From: an uncultured bacterium
GTDB lineage: Bacteria; Gemmatimonadota; Gemmatimonadetes; Longimicrobiales; RSA9
NCBI GenBank assembly: GCA_937889645.1
Contig: CALBZE010000082.1
Span: 1-48,112 of the forward strand
Direction: 5' to 3'
DNA: 48,112 nucleotides
Shown: positions 5,805 through 13,154 of the stretch, piece after piece
How the letters are laid out: every line of letters begins with the position of its first letter
How positions within the stretch are numbered: position 1 is the first letter of the stretch
Notes under the pieces: model-generated
Seen by the model: only the letters and a program-made list of their open reading frames with translations
The model's database searches: none
What the model was told of the DNA's origin: nothing
Translations under genes and position numbers: made by a program

Positions 5805-7538
5805 TCAGTCGTCCCACCCCCGCGCTCTCCACGTGAGGGGAATCCGCCGATCCTTCCCGAACGCTCGGGGCGTGACCTTGATCCCTGGCGGCGCCTGACG
5901 GCGCTTGTACTCGCTCCGGTCGACCATTCCGATCACCCGCCTGACGAGGTCGACGTCGAAACCCGCGTCCCGGAACTCCGCGAGCCCCCAATCGCGTTCG
6001 ACGTAGCGCTCCAGGATCGGATCCAGCACCTCGTAGGGCGGGAGCGAATCGACGTCCAACTGCCCCGGCCGTAGCTCGGCCGACGGCGGCTTCGTCATGA
6101 CGCTCTCCGGGATCACGGGCCGCGGCCCCCTCGCGTTCCGCCAGCGGGCCAGCTCGTAGGCGAGCGTCTTGGGTACGTCCTTGATCGGCGCGAAGCCCCC
6201 GGCCATGTCGCCGTACAGGGTGCTGTACCCGACCGCCATCTCGCTCTTGTTCCCCGTGGTCAGCACGAGCCAGCCGAACTTGTTCGATAGCGCCATGAGG
6301 ATGATCCCCCGGACGCGCGCCTGGAGGTTCTCCTCCGTGATGTCCGTAGCGCGCCCCTCGAAGTGCGGCGCCATCGTCTCGAGCGCCGCGGAAAACATCG
6401 CCTCGATCGGCACCGTGAGCAGTTCGATCCCGAGCGCCTCCGCGAGCGCCTGCGCATCCGTCCGGCTCCCCTCGGACGAGTAGCGCGACGGCATCGACAC
6501 GCCGACCACGTCCCCCGCGCCCAGCGCATCCGCCGCGATCACCGCGACGAGTGACGAGTCCAAACCACCCGACAACCCCAGGACGACCTTATGGAAACCG
6601 TTCTTGCGCACGTAGTCCCGCGTCCCGAGCACGAGCGCCTCGTAGACCTCGCCCACGTCGTCGTGCGCGATCGGGGCGCGCGGCTCGAGCACCGGACGGG
6701 AAGGGGAGTGCGAAGCGGTGGACACGACGCGTCGCTCGATCCTGCGCTCCCCGCGACGGCCGAGGTGCCGGCGCCGCGGGTCGTGCGTCCGGGTCCGGAA
6801 CACCTCTTCCAGCTCGATGTCGCACACGAGCAGCTCTTCCTCGAACGGCGCCGCCTCCGCCACCACCTGGCCCCGCGCGTCGAAGACCACGCTGTTCCCG
6901 TCGAAGACCAGCTCGTCCTGGCCGCCGACCTGATTCACGTACGCGACCGCGACACCGTAGTCCGCCGCCCGCGTCGCCAGCATCCGCTGCCGATCCCGCC
7001 ACTTCCCGCGGTGGAACGGCGATGCGTTGATGTTCACGATCACGTCGGCGCCGGCAACCGCCTGCCGCGCGAACGGCCCGCCAGGCGACCAGACGTCCTC
7101 GCAGATCGTGATCCCGACCCACGCCCCGGCGATCTGGTACAGCGCAACTCCCGTCCCCTCGCGAAAATAGCGCCTCTCATCGAAGACACCGTAGTTGGGG
7201 AGCCGCTGCTTCCGGTAGACCCCGACCAGCCCGCCGTCCGCCAGCACCGCCGCGGCGTTGTACAGGTCCGTGTCCCGGTCCACGAAGCCGACGACCGCCG
7301 CGATCCCCTCCGTCCCGCGCGCGACCGACTCCAGCGCCTTCCGGTTCGCCTCGACGAACGACGGCTTGAGCACCAGGTCCTCCGGCGGGTACCCGGCAAT
7401 CGCCAGCTCCGGAAACGCCACCAGATCCACGCCCAGGGCCTTCGCCTCCTCCAGCGACGCCACGATCCGCTCCACGTTCCCGGAGACGTCGCCGACCGTC
7501 GTGTTGATCTGCGCCAGCCCGATCCTGATCCGACTCAT
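5805..7538 (-). CDS. nadE: Glutamine-dependent NAD+ synthetase
   Basis: 577 residues. Amidates nicotinate adenine dinucleotide to NAD+ with glutamine as ammonia source. An N-terminal nitrilase-like glutaminase domain (about 1-265) carries the Glu44 (FPELAIAGY), Lys110 (YRKQRLPNY) and Cys146 (ITICEDVW) triad. The C-terminal synthetase domain (about 295-577) has the PP-loop LGLSGGLDSSL (SGGLDS at 323-328), and TTGNKSEMAVGY further on. Length fits the short bacterial glutamine-dependent form. ATG at 7538 gives MSRIRIGLAQIN and has AGGGGAG nearby. Convergent with lemA across the hairpin; a 198-bp divergent region separates it from the CBS gene. Confidence 0.96.
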   Translation of the reverse strand: MSRIRIGLAQINTTVGDVSGNVERIVASLEEAKALGVDLVAFPELAIAGYPPEDLVLKPSFVEANRKALESVARGTEGIAAVVGFVDRDTDLYNAAAVLADGGLVGVYRKQRLPNYGVFDERRYFREGTGVALYQIAGAWVGITICEDVWSPGGPFARQAVAGADVIVNINASPFHRGKWRDRQRMLATRAADYGVAVAYVNQVGGQDELVFDGNSVVFDARGQVVAEAAPFEEELLVCDIELEEVFRTRTHDPRRRHLGRRGERRIERRVVSTASHSPSRPVLEPRAPIAHDDVGEVYEALVLGTRDYVRKNGFHKVVLGLSGGLDSSLVAVIAADALGAGDVVGVSMPSRYSSEGSRTDAQALAEALGIELLTVPIEAMFSAALETMAPHFEGRATDITEENLQARVRGIILMALSNKFGWLVLTTGNKSEMAVGYSTLYGDMAGGFAPIKDVPKTLAYELARWRNARGPRPVIPESVMTKPPSAELRPGQLDVDSLPPYEVLDPILERYVERDWGLAEFRDAGFDVDLVRRVIGMVDRSEYKRRQAPPGIKVTPRAFGKDRRIPLTWRARGWDD

Positions 7539-7611
7539 CCCTGTGCTCCCCTCAGAGCCCGCCCGCCCGCACCGCTCCTTCGCGGCCGCGCCCGCGTGCC
7601 GGCACGGCGCC

Positions 7612-7641
7612 AATGTATGTACCGCCTTCCCGCACCTGCAA
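7612..7641 (-). promoter_or_regulatory. Possible nadE promoter
   Basis: Minus strand TTGCAG (7641-7636), 18 nt, TACATT (7617-7612). Four of six at each box. The implied leader to the nadE ATG is about 65 nt. Confidence 0.4.
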
Positions 7642-7736
7642 CTCGCTCGATCGCCGCAACGGTACGACCTTTGCGCGCCGCCTCTCCGGATCCTTCGGGC
7701 CCGTCTCGTCTTTCGTCGCCAGGAGCTCCCATCGCC

Positions 7737-8201
7737 ATGAAGGCACGTGAAATCATGACCGCCGACCCGTCGTGCTGCCACCCGCACGACCCCGTCACGC
7801 GCGCCGCCACACTCATGGCCGAATTCAACTGCGGCTGCCTCCCCGTCGTCGAGCCGGGCACCGACCGGATCGTCGGCATCCTCACCGATCGCGACATCGC
7901 CCTCCGCGTCGTCGCACCCGCCCGCGACGCGAGCCGCACCAGCATCGAGGCGGTCATGAGCCGCGGCGTCGTGTGCTGCCACCCCGATGACGACATCGAG
8001 GACGTCGAGCAGCACATGCGCTCCCACCGGGTACGCCGCATCCCCGTCGTCGATGCCCGCGGCCGCGTCATCGGCATCATCTCTCAGGCGGACCTCGCCA
8101 TTCGCGCCTACCGCGAGCGACACGCCCTCGATGCCGAGGACATCGCCCGCACCCTCGAGGCCCTGTCCGAGCCCGGCCCCCGCCCGAAGACACCTGCGTA
8201 A
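7737..8201 (+). CDS. CBS-domain pair protein
   Basis: 154 residues made almost wholly of two CBS motifs (about 1-60 and 68-128). The first has AREIMTADP with GILTDRDIALRVV, the second VMSRGVVCCHPDDDIED with GIISQADLAIRAY. Stand-alone CBS pairs bind adenine nucleotides and act as energy or ligand sensors, often for an unlinked partner. A short acidic/helical tail follows. Cys pairs in both repeats (SCC and VCC at the same place in each motif) are a curiosity. The gene faces away from nadE. ATG 7737 is preceded by AGGAGCTCCC, a plausible ribosome site. Confidence 0.92.
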   Translation: MKAREIMTADPSCCHPHDPVTRAATLMAEFNCGCLPVVEPGTDRIVGILTDRDIALRVVAPARDASRTSIEAVMSRGVVCCHPDDDIEDVEQHMRSHRVRRIPVVDARGRVIGIISQADLAIRAYRERHALDAEDIARTLEALSEPGPRPKTPA

Positions 8202-8226
8202 GTCGTTTCCAATCCGTACCTTACGC
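8196..8226. other. 7-bp inverted repeat at the end of the CBS gene
   Basis: GCGTAAG (8196-8202, containing the CBS stop codon) and CTTACGC (8220-8226) are perfect complements 17 nt apart. It could be a weak terminator or a protein site in the leader of the next gene. Confidence 0.3.
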
Positions 8227-8305
8227 CCATAGCAGGGGAACGCGTCTTGCACCTTTTCTCGAGTGCGCGGAGGGGATGAACCGCAGCAGGAGCCGAGGAG
8301 GTGTC

Positions 8306-8917
8306 ATGGCAATGCGCAGGGATTTCAGCACGGAGGGGATGACGGGCCGAACCCCGGAGACGGGCGGTACGCAGTTCGGCGAATCGATGGAACGGGGTGG
8401 GGAACGGGCCGAGGGCATCAAGGACCGCGTGGTGAACAAGGCGCGCTCCGCGGTCGAGGGCGGCATGAGCCGCGCGGCCGAGGGGATGCAGAGCGTGAGC
8501 GAGAAGATCGACCGTCGCGCGGAGTCGATGGAGGAGCGCGGCGGCATCGGCGGCCGCGTCGGCAAGCTCCTGCACCGCGCGGGCGACGCGATCGAGAGCG
8601 GGGCGAATTACATCAGGACCCACGAGCTCTCGACGATCCGCGACGACGTGACGACGCAGATCCGGGAGCACCCGTTCGCCAGCGTCGGCGTGGCGCTCGG
8701 TACGGGCTTCGTCCTGGGCCGCGTCTTCAGCGGCGGCGACGAAGAGATGGAGGAGCGGATCGAGCAGCTCGAACGCCGGCTCCACTCGCGGGAGGAGGAG
8801 TTGGAGCGCGTCCGCGAGGAGAGCGGCGGCATGAGGCACCAGCTCGGCAAGGCGCTGGGCAGCGGGCTCAGCCTGCTGGTCGCGCGCCAGGTCCGCAACC
8901 GGATCGCGAACCGCTGA
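8306..8917 (+). CDS. YqjD/ElaB/DUF883-like membrane-associated helical protein
   Basis: 203 residues. The N-terminal part is polar and helical, with many Arg, Glu and Gly residues. A single glycine-rich hydrophobic stretch (about 128-147: HPFASVGVALGTGFVLGRVF) resembles the C-terminal anchor of YqjD/ElaB/DUF883 proteins, which tether ribosomes or other partners to the inner membrane. A coiled coil (EEMEERIEQLERRLHSREEE) follows. Unlike E. coli YqjD, the hydrophobic segment is internal. ATG 8306 is chosen for GAGGAGG just upstream; an ATG at 8276 in frame also has a purine-rich site and cannot be excluded. Ends before a clear hairpin. Confidence 0.72.
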   Translation: MAMRRDFSTEGMTGRTPETGGTQFGESMERGGERAEGIKDRVVNKARSAVEGGMSRAAEGMQSVSEKIDRRAESMEERGGIGGRVGKLLHRAGDAIESGANYIRTHELSTIRDDVTTQIREHPFASVGVALGTGFVLGRVFSGGDEEMEERIEQLERRLHSREEELERVREESGGMRHQLGKALGSGLSLLVARQVRNRIANR

Positions 8918-8956
8918 CGCACGGATCGGACCTCGGAGTTCACGATACCCCTTCCC

Positions 8957-8980
8957 ACGGGCCGCCGCGAGGCGGCCCGT
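8957..8980 (+). terminator. Hairpin terminator
   Basis: ACGGGCCGCC and its exact complement enclose a GCGA tetraloop, giving a 10-bp GC-rich stem followed by TTCG. It lies 40 bp past the stop of the YqjD-like gene. Confidence 0.72.
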
Positions 8981-8999
8981 TTCGCGTGTGAGGAAACGC

Positions 9000-9029
9000 T
9001 TGACACGTCGTCGCCCCGAAGTGCATTCT
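9000..9029 (+). promoter_or_regulatory. Promoter of the outer-membrane protein gene
   Basis: Perfect TTGACA (9000-9005), 18 nt, CATTCT (9024-9029). The -35 is strong, the -10 moderate. The implied leader is about 100 nt, with GGGAGG 5' of the ATG. Confidence 0.5.
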
Positions 9030-9135
9030 GACTCGGGTTCCCGTCTCCCGTTTCCTATCCTTTCCCCGCCCGTGGGTCGGTGTGGGACGGGTCCGCACCG
9101 ATCGGTTCTTTGATTATGCTCCATTGGGAGGCAGC

Positions 9136-10242
9136 ATGAAGCGATTCCTTGCCGTGCTGGCACTGCTCGGCGCGTCCGCGGCTCCTGCGGCGGCGCAGAA
9201 CGACCTGCTCAAGAGTTGCGTGAACTCGGTCCCCATGTCGGCGGGCGGACAGAGCCTGCCGTCGGATGTCGCGGCGGCCGTCGAAGCCCAGTTCGAGTAC
9301 CTCTGTGCTCAGATGGTGAACTCGCTTACGACGGTCCAGCCGAGCGTCGGCATCGCCTTCTCGGGCGGCAACCCGGTTCTCGGCACCGCTACCACGATCG
9401 GGACGCGGCTGGGGATCCTGCCGAGGGTCAGCGCCACGGCGCGGGCCAACGTCGCCGTGGCCACCCTGCCTGACCTCTTCCGGGGCGGCTACGTCACCGA
9501 GATCACGGACGCCAACCCGGCGCTGGGCGCCGCGCCCACGCTCGGCGTTCCGGTCGGCTCGCTGCAGGGCGACGTCGTGGTCGGGCTCTTCAACGGCATC
9601 TCGCCGGGCCCGATGATCGGCGGGATCGGCTCGATCGACCTCCTCGGCAGCGTCGCGTTCCTGCCGCAGATCGATCAGGTCGGGCTCTCGAAGGCGATCA
9701 CCAACATCGGCCTCGGCGCGCGCGTCGGCATCCTGCGCCAGGGGCTCGTCGTCCCGGGGGTCTCCGTCTCCGCCATGTACCGGATGATGGACGAGATCGC
9801 CTTCGGCAGCATCGACGACGACCCGGGCGAGTTCGCGACCGACCTGCGCACGCTCAGCCTCCGCGCCGTGATCAGCAAGGGGATCCTCGCCTTCGACTTC
9901 GCCCTCGGCGCCGGATACGACAAGTACACCAGCGACGTATCGCTCGGCTGGAAGCTGCACTGCGAGCTGCAGGAGTGCCGCGACTACCAGGCCGGCGGCG
10001 TCGACGTCCACGGCCGCTTCAGCGGCGAACTCTCGACGGCCGCCTGGAACGTCTTCGGCAACGTCGCGCTCGACCTCCTCTTCCTCAGCCTCGTCGGCGA
10101 GGTCGGGTTCCAGAAGGCCGTCGACCCCATCGGCGTCGACGACCTGCAGGACGTCGGGCTGCCGTCGTCCAACCCGCTGACGACGGATGCGCTAAAGGGC
10201 GGGCGGCTCTTCGGCAGCATCGGACTCCGCCTGACCCTCTGA
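9136..10242 (+). CDS. Secreted outer-membrane beta-barrel-like protein, unknown
   Basis: 368 residues. A clean signal peptide (MKRFLAVLALLGASAAPAAAQ) is followed by alternating hydrophobic and polar strands rich in Gly, many ending in aromatic or hydrophobic residues, and the C-terminus GSIGLRLTL has the pattern of a last barrel strand recognised by the Bam complex. Four cysteines occur (near residues 28, 56 and a CELQEC pair near 275-280) and may form disulfides in the periplasm. I recognise no named family. ATG with GGGAGG site. It has its own promoter and sits ahead of the ccm operon, 98 bp away, but does not look part of it. Confidence 0.7.
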   Translation: MKRFLAVLALLGASAAPAAAQNDLLKSCVNSVPMSAGGQSLPSDVAAAVEAQFEYLCAQMVNSLTTVQPSVGIAFSGGNPVLGTATTIGTRLGILPRVSATARANVAVATLPDLFRGGYVTEITDANPALGAAPTLGVPVGSLQGDVVVGLFNGISPGPMIGGIGSIDLLGSVAFLPQIDQVGLSKAITNIGLGARVGILRQGLVVPGVSVSAMYRMMDEIAFGSIDDDPGEFATDLRTLSLRAVISKGILAFDFALGAGYDKYTSDVSLGWKLHCELQECRDYQAGGVDVHGRFSGELSTAAWNVFGNVALDLLFLSLVGEVGFQKAVDPIGVDDLQDVGLPSSNPLTTDALKGGRLFGSIGLRLTL

Positions 10243-10283
10243 CGCCGACGCCGGTCCCGCGCCGCGCCCAGGCCCGCGCGCCG

Positions 10284-10312
10284 TTGAAGTGCCGCGCACC
10301 ATGCGGTATCTT
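10284..10312 (+). promoter_or_regulatory. Promoter of the ccm operon
   Basis: TTGAAG (10284-10289), exactly 17 nt, TATCTT (10307-10312). Four of six at each box, with an implied start about 20 nt before the ccmA ATG. Confidence 0.6.
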
Positions 10313-10340
10313 TCGCGGTCTACACGGGTAAGGGAAGGCG

Positions 10341-11144
10341 ATGGCGCGACAGACCGGACCGGTTTCGACTACCCTCGGGGCGCGCGACGGCGGCATTGCC
10401 GCCGTCGCCGTCTCCGACATCGCCCGGCGCTTCGGACGCCGCTGGGCGCTTCGCGGCGTATCCCTCCACGTCGAGCCCGGCACCATCGCCGCCCTCGTCG
10501 GCCACAACGGCAGCGGCAAGACCACGCTCCTCCGCATCATTGCGACGACGCTCCGCCCGACCCGCGGAAGCGGCAGCGTCTTCGGCCACGACCTCGTCCG
10601 GGACGCGAACCGCGTCCGCGACCTCGTCGCCGTCCTCGGGCACACGCCGGGGCTCTACGGAGATCTCACCGCGCGCGAGAATCTGGAGTTCGCCCTTCGC
10701 ATGTCCGGCCGGGCGCCGACCCGCCGCGACATCGACGCAGCGCTCGATCGCGTAGGACTCGCCGCCGACGCCAACGAGTTGGTCCGTACGTTCTCCGCCG
10801 GGATGCAGCGCCGCCTGGCCCTCGCCCGTGTGATCCTCCGCGGAGCGCGCCTGATCCTGCTCGACGAGCCCTACGCCGCGTTCGACGCTGACGGCATCGC
10901 CCTCGTCAACGGGTTCCTCGCCGAGCACAAAGCCGCGGGCGGCGCTGCGATCGTCGCCACCCACGACCCCGTCCGCGCCGCGCCCGTCGTCGACCGGTTC
11001 TGGGCCATCGACCACGGCCGCGTCACACCGACGGAACCCGCGCTCTTGCTCGCGGCCGCGGCTGGGCGCGACCCGGCCGCCGCCTTCGCGGCCACCGGCG
11101 CGATCGTAGCCGGCCACGCAGATCCGAAGAGGGCGGTCCTATGA
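10341..11144 (+). CDS. ccmA: Cytochrome c maturation ABC transporter ATPase CcmA
   Basis: 267 residues. ATPase of the CcmABCD complex that frees holo-CcmE from CcmC. Walker A VGHNGSGKTTL is near residue 54, signature TFSAGMQRRLALAR near 154, Walker B LILLDEPYAAFD near 176, and the switch His in ATHD. The signature reads SAGM rather than SGGQ, as is frequent in CcmA. The N-terminus has a 20-residue extension before the ABC core. The C-terminal 40 residues are Ala-rich and variable. First gene of an eight-gene operon; stop overlaps ccmB start (ATGA). Confidence 0.94.
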   Translation: MARQTGPVSTTLGARDGGIAAVAVSDIARRFGRRWALRGVSLHVEPGTIAALVGHNGSGKTTLLRIIATTLRPTRGSGSVFGHDLVRDANRVRDLVAVLGHTPGLYGDLTARENLEFALRMSGRAPTRRDIDAALDRVGLAADANELVRTFSAGMQRRLALARVILRGARLILLDEPYAAFDADGIALVNGFLAEHKAAGGAAIVATHDPVRAAPVVDRFWAIDHGRVTPTEPALLLAAAAGRDPAAAFAATGAIVAGHADPKRAVL

Positions 11145-11827
11145 GCTGGCGCACGGAACTCTCCCGGGCCGCCGCACTCGCCTGGAAGGATCTGACCGCC
11201 GAACGGCGCACGAAGGCGAACTTCAACTCCGTCGTCTTCCTCGCAGGGATGATCCTTCTCCTCTTCGGCTTCGCCTTCGGCCCCGACGCCAACGCCCTCC
11301 GCGCCGCGGCGGCGGGCGTCCTCTGGCTGACCGTCCTCTTCAGCGGCGTGTTGGCCTTCAATCGCTCGTATCAGCTCGAGCTGGACGGCGGCGCCCTCGA
11401 GCAGCTCCTCCTGTATCCCGGGAGCCGCAAGACGATCTTCCTCGGCAAGCTGGCTGCGAATCTCGCCTTCGTCCTCCTGGTCGAGGCGATCCTCGTCCCG
11501 CTCGCGGCCGTCCTCTACGACCTGCCGCTGGCGAAGCCGTTCCCCGGGCTCGCCGGGGTGCTGCTCCTCGGGACCTTCGGCTTCGTCACCCTCGGGACGT
11601 TCTACGCGGCCATGGCCAGCCGCGTCCGCGCGCGGGAGGTGTTGCTTCCGCTCCTGCTTTTCCCGATGCTCGTCCCCGTCGTGGTCGCATCGGTCGAGGC
11701 GACGTCGGCGATCCTGGCCGGCGATCCCATGGGCGACGCGGGCGCCTGGCTGCGCCTGCTCGTCGTCTTCGACGCGATCTTCTTCACCGCGTCGCTTCTT
11801 GCATTCGAACACGTGATCGATGAATGA
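11141..11827 (+). CDS. ccmB: Heme exporter-type membrane subunit CcmB
   Basis: 228 residues with six hydrophobic segments, the usual CcmB count. Conserved features are the N-terminal AWKDLTAERRTK amphipathic stretch, LFSGVLAFNRSYQLE, and DGGALEQLLLYP. It is the membrane half of the ABC complex with CcmA and works with CcmC in releasing heme-loaded CcmE in the inner membrane. The 4-bp overlap with ccmA and 8-bp overlap with ccmC indicate coupled translation. Length is normal. Confidence 0.94.
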   Translation: MSWRTELSRAAALAWKDLTAERRTKANFNSVVFLAGMILLLFGFAFGPDANALRAAAAGVLWLTVLFSGVLAFNRSYQLELDGGALEQLLLYPGSRKTIFLGKLAANLAFVLLVEAILVPLAAVLYDLPLAKPFPGLAGVLLLGTFGFVTLGTFYAAMASRVRAREVLLPLLLFPMLVPVVVASVEATSAILAGDPMGDAGAWLRLLVVFDAIFFTASLLAFEHVIDE

Positions 11828-12560
11828 GATGGACGACCTGACTTCGAGTCGTTTCTCGGATATGCCCCTGCGCCAGAGCCGGTGGGTCGGGATCCTCGGC
11901 TGGGCCGCGTTCCTGGCGATGGTCGGCGCCCAGGCGGTCGGGTTCGCGCTCTCCCGGCCCGAGCGCGACATGGGGCACCTTCAGAAGATCCTGTACGTGC
12001 ACGTGCCGGTCGCGTGGGCGATGATGATCGCCTACTTCATGGTCTTCGTGGCCAGCATCCTGTACCTGATGCGCCGGAAGGAGCGCTACGACCTGTTCGC
12101 CGCGGCGTCGGCGGAGGTCGGCGTGGTGCTCACGGCGCTCACGCTCGTGCTCGGCTCGATCTGGGCGCGCCCAACGTGGGGCGTGTGGTGGACCTGGGAC
12201 CCGCGGCTCACGACGTCGGCGATCCTGCTCGTGATCTTCGCCGGCTATCTGGCGCTGCGGTCGTACACGGAGGATGCGGACCGGCGGGCCCGCTGGAGCG
12301 CGGCGGTCGGGATCCTGGGGTTCCTGAACGTCATCATCGTTTACCAGTCGGTGCGGTGGTGGCGAAGCATCCATCAGGTCCAGTCGAGTCCTTCGACGGT
12401 GGACCCGAGCTACGCGCTCTCGCTGCGGCTGAACGCGATCGCGGTGCTGCTGGTACTGGCGTACCTGGTGGCGCGCCGTTACCATGCGGCGCGACTGGAG
12501 CGAGTCGCGGAGTCGCGCATGGAAGTCGCGGCGCTCGGGGAAGGAGGCGCCCATGTCTGA
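11820..12560 (+). CDS. ccmC: Heme-handling protein CcmC
   Basis: 246 residues with six membrane helices. It carries the tryptophan-rich WWD signature WGVWWTWDPRLTT (near 120-132) facing the periplasm, flanked by the two expected heme-ligand histidines (ILYVHVPVAW and WRSIHQ). CcmC loads heme onto CcmE. The start could be ATG 11820 or the in-frame ATG 11829; the first overlaps ccmB by 8 bp and is kept. The C-terminal tail after the last helix is longer than in E. coli and overlaps ccmD by 8 bp. Confidence 0.95.
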   Translation: MNEMDDLTSSRFSDMPLRQSRWVGILGWAAFLAMVGAQAVGFALSRPERDMGHLQKILYVHVPVAWAMMIAYFMVFVASILYLMRRKERYDLFAAASAEVGVVLTALTLVLGSIWARPTWGVWWTWDPRLTTSAILLVIFAGYLALRSYTEDADRRARWSAAVGILGFLNVIIVYQSVRWWRSIHQVQSSPSTVDPSYALSLRLNAIAVLLVLAYLVARRYHAARLERVAESRMEVAALGEGGAHV

Positions 12561-12696
12561 GTGGGGTTTCGTCGTAGCGGCGTACACGGCGACGTGGGTC
12601 GTCATCCTGGGGTACGCGATGCATCTGCGCCGGCGAGTCCGGCGCGCCCGGGAGCTTGCGGAACGATGGATGGACTCCGGGGAGGTGGAACGATGA
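12553..12696 (+). CDS. ccmD: Small membrane subunit CcmD
   Basis: 47 residues: one membrane helix (about 5-24, VVAAYTATWVVILGYAMHLRR) followed by a basic, helical tail. This is the standard size and shape of CcmD, which stabilises CcmC-CcmE and CcmA contacts. ATG has GGAGG seven bases upstream, inside the end of ccmC. Its stop overlaps the ccmE start (ATGA). Assignment rests on size, topology and position between ccmC and ccmE, since the family is poorly conserved in sequence. Confidence 0.88.
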   Translation: MSEWGFVVAAYTATWVVILGYAMHLRRRVRRARELAERWMDSGEVER

Positions 12697-13154
12697 GCAC
12701 GGTGAGCTCCGGCGGACGGCGGATCGGCCTCGTCGTCGGGCTTGTTGTAGTACTTTGCGGCTTTGCCTACCTGCTGTACGGCGGGATCGGCGAGAATCTC
12801 GTCTACTTCGTGACGCCGACGGAGCTGCTGGACAAGGGCGAGGCGGCGTATGACGCGCCGGTGCGCCTGGGCGGCCAGGTCGCGCCCGGCACGGTGCGTT
12901 GGGACGCCGAGGCGCTCGACCTGCGCTTCGCGATCACGGACGGCGAGAACACGATCCAGGTGCACTCGACGGGCGCGCCGCCACAGATGTTCCGCGACGG
13001 CATTGGCGTCATCGTCGAGGGCCGCTACACGCGGGACGGCGTCTTCGAGTCGACGAACCTGATGGTCAAGCACTCGAACGAGTACCGTCCGCCGGCCGAA
13101 GGGCACCCGCCGTCGGAGATGTACCGCTCGCTGATCCGCGAAGGGGAGTCGTGA
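12693..13154 (+). CDS. ccmE: Heme chaperone CcmE
   Basis: 153 residues. An N-terminal signal anchor (about 11-30) precedes an OB-fold periplasmic domain. The heme-binding histidine is His127 in VKHSNEYRPP, with the conserved Tyr131 giving the H-x3-Y pattern of standard CcmE, not the CxxxY variant. Also conserved are YFVTPTELL, VRLGGQVAPGTV and GVIVEGRY. It carries heme covalently from CcmC to CcmF/H. Both ends overlap neighbours by 4 bp. Length is normal. Confidence 0.96.
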   Translation: MSTVSSGGRRIGLVVGLVVVLCGFAYLLYGGIGENLVYFVTPTELLDKGEAAYDAPVRLGGQVAPGTVRWDAEALDLRFAITDGENTIQVHSTGAPPQMFRDGIGVIVEGRYTRDGVFESTNLMVKHSNEYRPPAEGHPPSEMYRSLIREGES

